64,000 nucleotides of DNA, taken from NCBI GenBank assembly GCA_036898135.1, contig JBAHVR010000287.1, positions 61,001 through 125,000 of the forward strand, given 5' to 3'. This document shows positions 1 to 10,339 of this stretch, piece by piece; positions within the stretch are counted from its first letter, which is position 1; every line of letters begins with the position of its first letter. Below the pieces are notes generated by a model. The model was not told the DNA's origin and searched no databases. It saw nothing but the letters and a program-made list of their open reading frames with translations. A program made the position numbers and the translations under genes. Source of the DNA: Oncomelania hupensis (lineage: Eukaryota; Mollusca; Gastropoda; Littorinimorpha; Pomatiopsidae).

Positions 1-99
1 CATGCTTGATTTTATTTGTTGCACATGTTGTACATGATTATTTCTTCACTTTCTACATTTCCTTTCACATGCCTTTTCGTTCACTTTCTGCTTGCACTG

Positions 100-945
100 T
101 ATATATATTAACTTTCATTTTTTGCTTGCACTATATATGTTAGTTCATTTTCTGCTTGCACTGTATGTTAGTTCATTTTCTGCTTGCACTATATATGTTA
201 GTCCATTTTCTGCTTGTGTGTTTCTTTTAATGTATGTTTGTTCACTTTCTGCTTAAGTATTTCCTTTCACTATACATGTTTGTTCACGTTCAGCTTGTGT
301 GTTTCATTTAACTATACATGTTTGTTCACTTTCTGACTTTCTGCTATTGTTTTAGTTCACTCTGTACTATGTTTGTTTACTTTCTGCTTGTGTGTTTCTT
401 TTAGCTATACATGTTTGTTCACTTTCTCACTTTCTTCCAGTGTTTTGTTCACTCTATACATGTTGTTCACTTTCTGCTTGTGTATTTCTTTTAACTATAC
501 ATGTTTGTTTACTTTCTGCTTGTGTATTTCTTTTAACTATACATGTTTGTTTACTTTCTGCTTGTGTATTTCTTTTAACTATGCATGTTTGTTTACTTTC
601 TGCTTGTGTATTTCTTTTAACTATATATGTTTGTTTACTTTCTGCTTGTGTATTTCTTTTAACTATACATGTTTGTTTACTTTCTGCTTGTGTATTTCTT
701 TTAACTATACATGTTTGTTTACTTTCTGCTTGTGTATTTCTGTTAACTATACATGTTTGTTTACTTTCTGCTTGTGTATTTCTTTTAACTATACATGTTT
801 GTTTACTTTCTGCTTGTGTATTTCTTTTAACTATACACATGTGTTTACTTTCTGCTGTTTACTTTCTGCTTGTGTATTTCTTTTAACTATACATGTTTGT
901 TTACTTTCTGCTTGTGTGTCTCTTTTCACTCTTTTTGATCATGAA
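100..945. repeat. 42-bp minisatellite (regular from about 454)
   Basis: Tandem units built around tttctgcttgtgt, ttcttttaactata and catgtttgttta, 42 bp long in the regular core (about 470-900) and more degenerate upstream. Because 42 is a multiple of three, the array reads open in two + frames (373-969, 392-886) and one - frame (454-840) with a 14-residue period. I take those frames as by-products of the repeat, not genes. Confidence 0.93.
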
Positions 946-960
946 GACAAGACTCACAAT

Positions 961-2086
961 TTCCATTGAAATCATAGTTATTTCTTTATTCTGTACATGT
1001 CCATCAAAACTCAGTTAAATGTCAACCAAGTTCGATTATTAACACATACGATGATACACTAATATACAAAGTTTCATATTCATTTAAAAAAAAACTGAGT
1101 TGCTGTCATCCTAAGCAAATAAAAAAAATTAGTTGCTGTGATCAAATACAAATATAAAAAAACAACCAAGTTTACATTCAAAATAAAAAAAGAAAAACAA
1201 TTTCTGTCATCATACACCATGTTCATTAAAACTGAAAACAAGCATCCCAAACGCAACACCAGATGGACCCCAACTAAACAACTTCCATCAAAACCAGCAA
1301 AATGCTTTTGTTATCATTCTTGTGTAAGAAGTGGAAAAAATGTGTACCAAAATCAACAGAATAAGCTGTTGTCATCAATATAAACATCCTGTTGTGAGAC
1401 AAGCAAAACATGCATTTAGTCAAATATCAAATTGTTCAATACAATTAGCAGAAATAGAAACAAACCAAAAAATAAGCTGGAAGTAATGTATGTACACATA
1501 AGAATGTAATTGCAGTGGTTTTAAATAAATACCGGAATATAGAAATGTTAGTTTTTGTGTTCTTTCGCATCCCGTGTTTTTGTATGCGGTTCTGGCCTTT
1601 CTGTAGTTCCATAAACATTCAACATTCATGATAATAATAGGAAAAGGTACGTTTTCTAAGATAATTTTGAGTGATAAGTGGCACACTAACATTATTTATA
1701 TTACAGTATCAGTGTTCCTAGATAACGTAGCTCATTTCCTTATAGATCTTCAGTTACATCATTTTGGATGCTTAAATCTGGATCTGATCTGGATCTACAT
1801 GTGTCTACTTTTGGTTTCGGTTTTACCTTCACCCACCTTGCCTCCCCTTCTCTTAAAACCAAGCCTACTTTTCATTTCTGCTGATCGACAGGTTTTAGCA
1901 AGTAGGAAGGGAGATTTGCATGTGTCATTCAGGTTAAATGTCCGACATAGAGCTTCAAATTCATCTTTCGGTGGCGATCTTTAAAGTTTGTCAGCCTGTC
2001 AGGCTCAGTCAGGACTGCTCTGATGGTGTTTGTGATTTTGTTTGCATGCATTGGTTTGAATACTGTTTTTTCCCATTTGCCTCTAG
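961..2086. other. AT-rich sequence without recognisable gene
   Basis: Only short AT-rich open frames with no family resemblance. The end of the stretch (about 2061-2086) is a pyrimidine-rich tract closing in ctctag, read here as the splice acceptor of the following exon. Any first exon of the Myb-like gene could lie here or outside the window; I cannot locate it. Confidence 0.5.
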
Positions 2087-2322
2087 ACTGACAAGAAGAA
2101 CAAGAGACTGCAGTGGAGTGAAGATATGGACCATGAGCTCATGGACCAGATCGTCCTCTACAACCCCTGGGCCCCAGACCACAGCTGGCCCAGATTTCAC
2201 CAGCAGATGGCAGACCATCCCAGTCTTGGGCGAGCCACGGTCCCAGACTCGAAGTCGTTTTACGACCGGACGAAAACTCTGATCAATAAGAGAAAGGGAC
2301 AGGTGGCCCGGTTGAGACAACA
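2087..2322 (+). CDS. Myb/SANT-like DNA-binding domain exon (gene exon A)
   Basis: The exon opens after a pyrimidine-rich acceptor (AG at 2085-2086) and ends before gtgagt at 2323. The translation reads TDKKNKRLQWSEDMDHELM, then NPWAPDHSWPRFHQQM and a SKSFYDRTKTLINKRK stretch. The W-S-E-D start, a central W and the arginine/lysine-rich last helix fit the Myb/SANT-like DNA-binding domain found in many invertebrate uncharacterised proteins and in Harbinger partner proteins. An ATG exists at 2126, but the domain clearly begins before it, so an upstream exon is likely. The exon ends with two bases of a codon, which join in phase with the exon at 4240. Function inferred: sequence-specific DNA binding in the nucleus. 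Host gene versus domesticated transposon protein cannot be settled here. Confidence 0.66.
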
Positions 2323-2631
2323 GTGAGTTGGTTTAGTTTGTTTTCATGGCTACATTAATATGGGAAAAACTGATAAATAATGAAAAGTTCAGATACATGT
2401 GTGAATATATTGTACAATGTACTGCATTAGTCAAGGTAGCATGACTGTTCTCCATTTACAAAGAATTCAAAATAAAATCGAAATAAATGGATTATGTATA
2501 CCCTTTAAGTACATATATGTGTGTAATGGTTTGGAAAAAAAATCCCAATTCAAATATCATTTTGAGGCCTGAATTATGATTTGTATTTGTGTGTGTGTGT
2601 GTTGTTGTTTTTAAATGATGTTCTTGTTTGG

Positions 2632-2666
<35 letters not shown>

Positions 2667-4239
2667 GCGAAACGAAACGCTCGCGAGAATTTTTATTTTC
2701 CAAGTGCAAATTGTTTTATAGAGTGCCTGTGCTAGATTTAGAAATATGACGTCAATTTTGCTGCATGTCAATCGCCATTTTGTGTATTCCTGGAAAAGAA
2801 TAAAATGGACGATTTTTATCGATGATTCTTTTGTGTGAAAGTTTGTGATTAATGCCAATAATAAAATTTTAGGGAAAGAAAAGAGGTTGTGAACTATTAA
2901 TTTTGTAAAATATAATATTTGAGGTGATAGGTCATTTGTTTGCGTTGGGAAATTTTCATTGGTTGTTTTAATGATGAAAGTATGGTAACCTTAGTAAAAT
3001 GAAACAGAGGCAAAATCGGTTAGGAAAACTGTCAATCAGTTGGGAAAGAGATCTAGACTGGACAAGGAGGATTCTACCCAAGCTCCGAGGCAACTTATTC
3101 TGTGGGGTGCCAACGACAGTTTAGCTGGAGGCTGAATGATGTCAGATGTGGTTGGGCCAGGAAGATAGTTGTTCCTCGACGTTTGATCAGCTTTAGCTGA
3201 AATTCTGGCACCGTAGGGTAAATATTTAGATTTTTCTTCATTCAAGATCATTTCCCAAGAAGATTGAAAACTGTGATGATTTGTTCATTGAATATATGTA
3301 TTTTTCAGAGGAGAAAAATAGTTTGTTCATTGGATGCATTTGTTTTCCAGAGGAGAAAGATAGTTTGTTTGTTTGAATGCATTTCTTTTCCAGAGAAAGA
3401 TAGTTGGTTCGTCTGAATGCAGTGGGTTTTCAGTGGACTGATGTGTTGATTAATCGTAACATGTTTTTCCAAGCAGAGCCGGACCTGAAGGAGTTTAAGT
3501 TTGTATGGAAATAATTTTCATGCAAATATCTAAGACTAGTTTTGTTCGGCAGGTGTTTTTTATTCTGTGGTATGAATCGTCTTGGATCTACGTGACGATG
3601 TCATCTTTGTGACTGGCACTGGATTCTTCGATGACGTCTGGCTTATGATCGGAGTGACTGATTCTAAGATGGAACTGTACGTTAACGAGGGCTACAGAAG
3701 TCACTGGTGGGTCATGGACAGCCTTTAGATCTAACGGCGACATCGACGTCAAGTTCCAGCTCCTATTAACTTTTCTACAACTCATCTAAAGACTGGTTTC
3801 TTCATTTGTTAACAACGATTTCAACGAGGACGAAAATAGAAAGCTAAGTAAAAACCCAAACAAACATTTTCGGTAACCACGACGAAAAAGTATCGCCAAA
3901 TTATCGTTCCGATTTCGAGAAAAAAACAACGGAATATAATAAAATAATCGAACTTGGAAAAACGTGTTATGTGTTTGTGAAGTGTTGGAAGTAAATGGTG
4001 TACCTTAGGTTTTTTTTATTGAAATAAAACCATGTTCTGGGGTAAGTCATGAAAGTCAAGGTAGTCCTTCATCAGTAGTGATCACCCAGTAACACCCAGG
4101 TTTGCGACAGTGTTTTTTTTTTTGGGGGGTTGTTGTGTTTACAGTGTCTATTGTCAGTAAGCATATTCAGATATGTCCGTAATTCTGAGGGCATAATTAC
4201 AATAATTTTCGGTAGCCGATACAATAATTTTGTTTACAG
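2323..4239 (+). other. intron of the Myb/SANT-like gene with a (GT)n tract
   Basis: Bounded by gtgagt at 2323 and tttacag ending at 4239. It contains a (GT)n microsatellite at about 2631-2665 and nothing else I can assign. A minus-strand open frame at 2574-2858 only translates the GT repeat. Confidence 0.55.
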
Positions 4240-4397
4240 GTCGGGTGTCGAAGATGAGGAGAGTTCAGACTTTCAAAAAGCTGTGGACAATGCCATTGAA
4301 ATGGCAGAAGGTATGGACGAGCCTCCGGCCAAGAAGAAGAAGGTGTAAAAGGCTGAGATTGACATCCGAGAGGCAGCCATGTCAAGAGATAATCAAG
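4240..4397 (+). pseudogene. Myb/SANT-like gene exon B with an in-frame TAA
   Basis: Acceptor tttacag at 4233-4239 and strong donor gtatga at 4398. Joined to exon A in phase it reads SGVEDEESSDFQKAVD, then a lysine-rich PPAKKKKV. TAA at 4346-4348 follows directly. If read past the stop the frame continues (KAEIDIREAAMSRDNQ) and joins exon C at 4733 in the correct phase. So either the gene truly ends at 4348 and exon C is not normally translated, or this allele carries a nonsense change. A cryptic donor at 4343 (gtgtaa) would remove the stop but puts exon C out of frame. Acidic plus basic composition suggests a linker and a nuclear localisation signal. Confidence 0.6.
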
Positions 4398-4732
4398 GTA
4401 TGAGAACATTTTATGGAATAGGTAACGATGCTGAAATTTCAGATCATGACTTGGAACCATTGTGTAGATTGGGGAAAATACTGTACAGTTTCTGTCTTGT
4501 CCATTCTTCTGGTCTCAAATGTTGCTAAGGTGAACTGATCTCAACAATTTGGCTGTCAGTGTTATTGCGATTCTCATCATTGTCATCATCATTAGTAACA
4601 CTGCTATCAGGAATAAAATGTTCTTAGTCAAGATTGTTTTTAGCAACAAACTGTTTTAACGCCATTTTATGGGAAATACTGGTATATCTTACTGATTTAT
4701 TTTTATTTTATTTTTGTGTGTGTCCTTGGCAG

Positions 4733-5190
4733 GGACTGTAAAATTCAACTCAGCCAGGAGGCGGAGTCGTGGTGATTCTATCAATGAGGTGCTGCAAGCC
4801 ATTTCTGAAAGGCAGAGACAGAGAGAGGAGGCAAGGGATAGAGCGAAAGAAGAGGATTGGCTTCAGATGCAAAGAGAGAAAAAAGAGGAACGGCGTGAAA
4901 GAGAAGAGGAACGGCGCGAAAGACAGAAAGAGAGAGAAGATGAGAGGATGGCTAGGGAGAAAGAAAAGCAGGAAGAAAGGTGGGCAAGGGAGGAAGAAAG
5001 GAGGGAAGAGAAGGAATTAAGGGCAAGAGAGTTAGACTTGAAAGAGAGGGAAATGCGGTTAAAGGAGAGAGAGATGGCGATACGAGAGAACCAAGAGAAA
5101 GCAACCTGTAACACCATGCAACTAATGCTGCAGGCTTTGACCAGCTTTGTAAAAACGCAAGGGGGCAAAGATTCGGAATCTAGTAACTAA
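4733..5190 (+). CDS. Coiled-coil C-terminal exon C of the Myb/SANT-like gene
   Basis: It opens after ccttggcag (AG at 4731-4732) and ends at TAA 5188-5190. It reads GTVKFNSARRRSRGDSINEV, then about 90 residues of almost pure E/R/K/Q heptad-like sequence, then a hydrophobic MQLMLQALTSFVKTQ end. Long charged helices after a Myb/SANT-like domain are common in this protein type and probably mediate oligomerisation. The open frame formally extends upstream to an ATG at 4714, but that part is the polypyrimidine tract of the intron. Phase agrees with exon B only if the TAA at 4346 is read through. Confidence 0.62.
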
Positions 5191-6060
5191 CGGTACTTCC
5201 TTTCCAGTCCCTTTGCAGTATGTGCCAAAAATTGAAATTGTGCAAGAATTCATTAACTTGTGTTCTGATTAATAGCATTCAGAGGATAGCCACTGCACTT
5301 GTTGAGTTTGCTTTCCCAAATCAGGTTTTGTTGTCTGCTCAAGAACTGTATGTACCAAAGTTTAATTTTACTGACCTTTTGAAAATGTACACGTTTATTT
5401 GTTATTGATATCCCATAACCATTGTGCTCAAAGTATGGGTAAGCTTACAACAGCGTAGTCATTCTTCCTGTTGAATCATATGATATATACTTGTATTGGT
5501 ATTGTACAAGATGCTTATGACTCATGAGTTCATTGTCTTTAGCAATTGTTGTAAATGGATGTTTTTTAATGGTTGCACTTCCAAGTTAAATTGAAGACTT
5601 TCTAGTTTCTTTGTGTATATAAATCTCAGTTTTGAGTTTTTCTGTGTTCAAGTGCTTTTCCAGTTTCCAAATCAAGACAGTTCTTTCATGCGAGTTTCAT
5701 GTTCATATAAAGGATGATTTCAACAGCATCTGACAATGAGAGATGTGTTTATGTGTTCATTTATGCTCTTTAGGGGGGAAATTGTGTGAGTTACCAATCG
5801 TAGCAGTGATACATGGCTGTAATTTGTGCCATGAACATTTCCGACATATGGTGGTCTTTAGAAGTCGAGTGCCCCCCTCCCAACCTCCATCCCCCTTCTC
5901 CTCAAGTTGGCACAGCCAGGTCGACAAAACAATCATCATGTTGAGATGACATTTGCAAAAGAACAGGACATTATTACTGCAGATTTATCTGACATCAATA
6001 GGCGCAAGCATCTCAAACAAAAAAATAAGGCATCTATTTCTGTGAAAATGGGTCACAAAA
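5191..6060. other. 3' flank of the Myb-like gene, no gene seen
   Basis: Probably 3' UTR and intergenic sequence. I see no recognisable coding or repeat signature apart from short AT-rich frames. Confidence 0.4.
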
Positions 6061-6063
6061 ATG

Positions 6064-6350
6064 GGCGCCTCGAGCTGTCTGATTAATCTGATCTAATCAC
6101 ACTATCGCACAAATACTACGGCACAAATACTAAATCTAATCACACTACACACTATAAATACTAAATCGAATCACTAAATACTACACACTAAATACTAAAT
6201 CTAATTACTAAATAGTAAATCTAATCATACTACACCACAAGTATATCAACTAGTTGATATACTTGTGACTACACTGATCACACTACGGCACAAATACTAC
6301 GGCACGCCTCGAGCTGTTTGACTAATCTGATCTAATCATACTATGGCACA
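6064..6350. repeat. Duplicated AT-rich tract with a 32-bp perfect palindrome
   Basis: A segment beginning gcctcgagctgt and continuing through gatctaatca occurs at about 6066 and again at about 6305. Between the copies lie many short variants of aaatactaaatctaatca. At 6236-6267 the sequence is a perfect 32-bp inverted repeat centred on ctag. Confidence 0.8.
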
Positions 6351-7154
6351 AATACACAAAAGTAGGACATGGCATCATTCAAAATGCATGTATTCAGTCT
6401 TGTAATTTTATAAAATAGCCAAGGCAGGACCATTTCTTTGCAATTTTCTTCATTAAACGCGTGAAATAGCGAACGTAAATGACATTCGTACAACTTGCCT
6501 TTCAGGCGAAGAATTCGTAAGGCGCGTTCGTAGAAAGGCGGCGCGCGCTCCTGAAAGTACGTCACACAGCTAAATATAGGCAGGGAAATCCTTTCCTTAC
6601 GAAGAAGTATGCGCCTGCAAACTCTCCCTACTAAGCTACCTAGCCTTCGTATAAAAACCATGAATTTTTTGGTCTATATGGGAAAACATGCTGAAACCTC
6701 AATTTGATTTTTAATGGAAGCGCGCGGAATGAGGCTATTGCAGTTTGTGGACATTTTGTTTATTTATTTATCTCAGAAACGTTCGGTAAGGAAATGTCGG
6801 CTATAACGATTTGGGTGGTTTTGAGCACACAGCAGGCCGATCAGCAGCTCTCAGCACCTGCCCAGATCAGCGTCCATAGGAGACAAACTTTATAGTAGAG
6901 GCGAAGAAGGACTTCCGGCTAAGCAATTTATATATATAGATTACATATAGAGTCCATGCATAGACCAATATATATTATGGTCTATGGTCCATGGTTTCAA
7001 CGGCCGACTTAGAATCTAGGTCACGAAAAGTTCCAGATAGAGGCTGTCTGGAACTCCGTGGATTCGATGCTTCCGGTCTCGCATCAGCATTGGAGAAATT
7101 GATGCAGGCAACATTTCAAATCATCGAAGCGTAGGACAAAGGCCACGACCTGGT
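6351..7154. other. unassigned sequence upstream of the THAP exon
   Basis: No recognisable gene. A partially self-complementary stretch (tagaccaatatatat ... tatggtctatgg) lies at about 6960-7000. The frame of the following THAP exon is open for at least 100 bases upstream without an ATG. Confidence 0.35.
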
Positions 7155-7367
7155 AGAAATTGTTGTATTGTTGGATGCCATACCACACAGGGCAAATGTA
7201 GAGGCCTCTCGTTTACGAAATTGCCTCGAAAAGGTGTCAGCGAGGATCAAGACCGATGGCGTTTGGCACTGATCAAAGCCGTCGACCGGTCGGATGCCAG
7301 TTTCAACCCCGACAGAGCGTGTATAAATTTGTTCACGACATTTTTTAGGCGGATTGCTTGAGATACG
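7155..7367 (+). pseudogene. THAP zinc-finger exon of a P-element/THAP9-like transposase, frameshifted
   Basis: The frame from 7155 reads RNCCIVGCHTTQGKCRGLSF, TKLPRKG, DRWRLALIKAV and FNPDRAC. This is the C2CH THAP pattern: a Cys pair, an LSF-like turn, the invariant Trp of the DRW helix, and the region leading to the last Cys and His. The conserved CSRHF ending is present at 7330-7344 but in the next frame; one extra A in the ataaattt run at 7323-7330 explains it. A donor-like gtatga follows at 7368. THAP domains bind DNA and sit at the N-terminus of P-element and THAP9 transposases. C-terminal pieces of such a transposase lie at 13914-14122 and 34149-34988, so I read this as its first recognisable exon. 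Confidence 0.72.
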
Positions 7368-7536
7368 GTATGATTATACACTTGTGTAGCTTATTTGTTG
7401 TTTTAAAAGCATGGAATAGACGATGGGAAGCAACTCAGTCTTAAACAAAATCTCGGAAATGATACATCTCCTCAGTCCTAACTAAGTTAATGTCGAGATT
7501 CTACTAGCTACTCCGTACTCGGTGTGCACAGCACTG

Positions 7537-8246
7537 CAGTGTTCCCTCCACCCCCCAAAAATGAGAGTCCTTGGGACTCCCAGGTATAAAATTTTAAGAG
7601 TCCTTGTGCAAATTTTGAGAGTCCCCAAATCGGAAAAATAAATGAAAAAACAAGCCCTAGCCTCACTTTTTTTCTTTTTTTTTAAACTTTGTTAAAGCGT
7701 CACATTAGTTATCATAATCATATAAAACCAAAAAATTAAAACATGTATTAAATGTTTATTTAAGCCTGAGTCGCTTGGTTGCTGCAAACTCCTTCAGAGC
7801 ACCCTGCACAACAGCTTCCGTATGTTCGATAATGACAGGATCTGTACTTGATGAGGCCGCTGTGGATGAACGGGTTTTGGGCCCAGTCAACCAAGTCAGA
7901 AGTGACACGATCGTGTATGATAGAATCAAAGAATGGATTCACGAAAATTTATTCTGTTCAGTGAATGGATTGCTTGGAGTTGGAGGAAGTTTACAATGCG
8001 AGCGCATGCGATTTTTAAGAACAACAACTCCCGACACAATCTTTAATCGTCTGCAATGGCAGTCTCAGTTGGGTTCTGATTCTGATTATGCCGTGAATTA
8101 GTTCGCCACTCGTTGGTCGTATTTTTGACTTCAGCGATTCGAAAAAAATGTGTGCATCCACAGGACGCACACATGCAAATTTTTCTGCGTCATTTTTCAT
8201 ATTTTGTGCGTAATTGACGCACTACTGTGCGTAATCGGGAACACTG
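7537..8246. mobile_element. Non-autonomous hAT-like element, TIR CAGTGTTCCC, 6-bp TSD
   Basis: The left end cagtgttccctcc matches the reverse complement of the right end (cgggaacactg), and gcactg occurs on both sides (7531-7536 and 8247-8252). At 710 bp it carries only short frames. The interior shows agagtcc motifs near the left end (7564-7626) and gcgtcaatt/gcgtaat motifs near the right. It sits in the intron between the THAP exon and the exon at 8404. Confidence 0.75.
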
Positions 8247-8403
8247 GCACTGTCATTTTTGTCAAGGTTTATATTTTGCATAATTTGTGTCCTGAAGTCA
8301 CCATTCTTGACTCGGGCTTTAATGTGAATTGTTTTTTTATGTTTGATTTTAAAAGTTCTATGACTTTCGTGTAACTTTTGTGATGAATCTATCAATGTTT
8401 CAG

Positions 8404-8504
8404 GGCCATCAGGCAAATTTTCTGGCGTGGTGATGGGCAGTTTGCCAACAAAGTGGATGCCAGAGAAGTCCATTGTCACTCCAAAGACATCAAGACCAGA
8501 ACCG
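8404..8504 (+). pseudogene. Second exon of the THAP/P-element-like transposase (candidate)
   Basis: Bounded by tttcag (AG at 8402-8403) and gtagat (8505). One frame reads GPSGKFSGVVMGSLPTKWMP then EKSIVTPKTSRPEP. A LPTxxMPEKS stretch is typical just after the CSxHF end of THAP domains. The frame needs one base from the previous exon, while the frame carrying CSRHF supplies two, so another small indel or a different donor must be assumed. Role: end of the DNA-binding module. Confidence 0.5.
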
Positions 8505-8627
8505 GTAGATTATTTATTATCATTATATACAGGGTTTATTTTTGGGCCGCGCCAATTGGCGCATAAACAAAAATTTGGCCCATTAATTTCTTGCCTTGTG
8601 AGCCGATCGGCGCATACAAAAATATAC

Positions 8628-9060
8628 AATACAATACAATACAACTTTATTCATCCCAAAGGGCAATTACATTATAAGTTTATGAGGCAGCATAAAGAAA
8701 CTCAAAAAATATATCATAAACCATTTTTTGGAAAAAAAAAAACAAAACAAGAAATACATAAATTTAAAACACATCACACAAACACACACACGCGAATCAA
8801 GATCACAAGTGATATCACAAAAGTCAACAAAATTCAACAAGTTGATTAAAAAGTTCAGCCAGTACACATAGACACTGAAGGGAGACTCTCACTATATTAT
8901 ATATAACAAATAAGATCCCCAAAGTGCAGAAAACTAAAAGCGGTTAGTACTATTAAGCAGTCGGATTGCACTGGGAATAAAAGATTTAGAACGCCGATTT
9001 CCCTTACAGATGGGCATAGCATATCGGCGTCTGGATGGCAACAGTGTGAACTCGGGTTTC
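8628..9060 (-). mobile_element. 5'-truncated Rex/L2-type LINE 3' end
   Basis: On the minus strand the segment encodes the LINE C-terminus (RRRYAMPICKGN, then SFIPSAIRLLN, comparable to SFIPAAVRFFN in the LINE at 21548) and ends in a gggatgaataaagttg 3' end plus an (ATTGT)n tail, seen on + as the tacaatacaatacaat run at 8628. It inserted into the 5' part of the hAT element. Confidence 0.72.
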
Positions 9061-9285
9061 AAAAAACAAAACTTATGCGGTTTAGCGCACTTTGATCGTG
9101 TGACGTTTCAACCCTTGAGCCACCGTGGAATGCCAGGCAAGGGAAGTAATCCTTTCAGCTTCTACCGCATTACAGCTGCGTTCATTGCGTTCATTGGCTA
9201 AAATTATCCGATTGTACCAATGAAATTGAATCTCTCTCACTGCGTATGGATCGATCAAAGTTTTTTTGCGATCTGAAATTGAGAA

Positions 9286-10032
9286 ATGCCTCCTAAAAAG
9301 AAGTTAAAGCCCATGGAAGGGCAGAAAACATTGTTCCAAATGCAATCGTTTGCAAAACCAGCGCAAGGAAACCTTGATGAGCCTGTGTCCGATACATTGG
9401 ATCATAATCATATGAATACTACTGAAGTAGCGCACCAGTCAAGCAGTGATGCACCTCGCCTGTTTAGCGGAGATGAAAATGCGACACAATCTAAACCGGG
9501 ATCGTCAACATCATCACGCCCCGATCCATGCGACCAGACAACAAAGGAGAAAAGAAATTTTCAGGTAGCTTGGTTGTCAAAATATCCATGGCTGGAATAC
9601 TCTAACGGTATGATGTTTTGCAAAGATTGTCGGTCGCTAAAATTCACTAACTCTCTAGCGCAAGGCACAGATAATTTCAGGACAAGCACCCTCAGCCGAC
9701 ACGTAGATCACTCTGATCACAAAAGAACCCTGAAGTTGGGAGAGAATAGAAGAAACATGGAGGTGGCAGTGGAAAAGGCTGTTAGCAAAGAAGATGAAGC
9801 ACTACAAGTCGCACTGAAAAGTGTTTTTTGGTTAGCACAGGAAAATCTCCCCCTTGACAAATACCATTCACTGATAATGTTCTTGAAACATCTGAAAGTA
9901 CCACACATTGAAAATTTACCGGTTAGTGATAAAACTGACTACTCAAGCACAACATCAGCACAAGGTTTTCTGAAGGTTATGTCAGACCTGATAGGCGAGA
10001 ACATTACTCAGAAAATAATCATTCCCCTGTGA
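9286..10032 (+). pseudogene. hAT transposase, N-terminal part (BED/TTF-like zinc finger)
   Basis: It starts at MPPKKKLKPMEGQKTLFQMQ, with a basic and serine-rich leader. Near residues 100-150 comes a zinc-finger-like segment (MFCKDCRSLK ... GTDNFRTSTLSRHVDHSDHK) of the type in ZNF862/C17orf113-like hAT proteins. A CCCC run at 10024-10027 marks a frame change relative to the downstream part, and TGA follows at 10030. The SINE at 10038-10336 separates it from the catalytic part. The encoded role would be recognition of the element's termini. Confidence 0.8.
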
Positions 10033-10037
10033 TAACC

Positions 10038-10336
10038 TTGGGGTGTCGGATAGTGCAGTGGTTGGAGCACTCGCTACTGTGTCGAAAGTGAAGCACCGTC
10101 CGGTGCGGTTAGCACTTGGATGGGTGACCGCTAAGGTGTGAAGCGACAAACAACAACGCACCCAGTTGACTCAACTGTGATTGAGTACCTACTCTCTTGA
10201 GGGTGGGGAAGGTAAAGCAGCGAGGGAGAGAGTTGGGCATCACCCTCATTACGCTGGCCCAAGATAAGTGTGATCTCCAACATCACGCTCCCCTACGGCC
10301 ACAAGGCTATGGGACTACCTTTACCTTTTTTCTTTA
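10038..10336 (+). mobile_element. SINE with tRNA-like head and 5S-rRNA-like core, 12-bp TSD
   Basis: Flanked by perfect cctgtgataacc copies at 10026-10037 and 10337-10348. The head (gatagtgcagtggttggag ... cactcgc) resembles the D-arm/A-box half of a tRNA. The following part carries ggttagcacttggatgggtg then accgc, which matches the 5S rRNA internal control region with about one difference in 25 bases; the gtgaagcaccgtccggtg before it aligns with the 5S box A region. The 3' end is pyrimidine-rich (cctttaccttttttc). It would be transcribed by RNA polymerase III and mobilised by a LINE in trans. Confidence 0.82.
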
Positions 10337-10339
10337 CCT

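Noticed and set aside
373..969. Long Cys/Phe-rich ORFs at the start of the window
   Set aside because: They only translate a 42-bp tandem repeat and are open in several frames for arithmetic reasons.
10080..10180. A genuine 5S rRNA gene
   Set aside because: Only the internal control region is similar; the 5' part is tRNA-like and the unit is flanked by a 12-bp target duplication, so it is a SINE.
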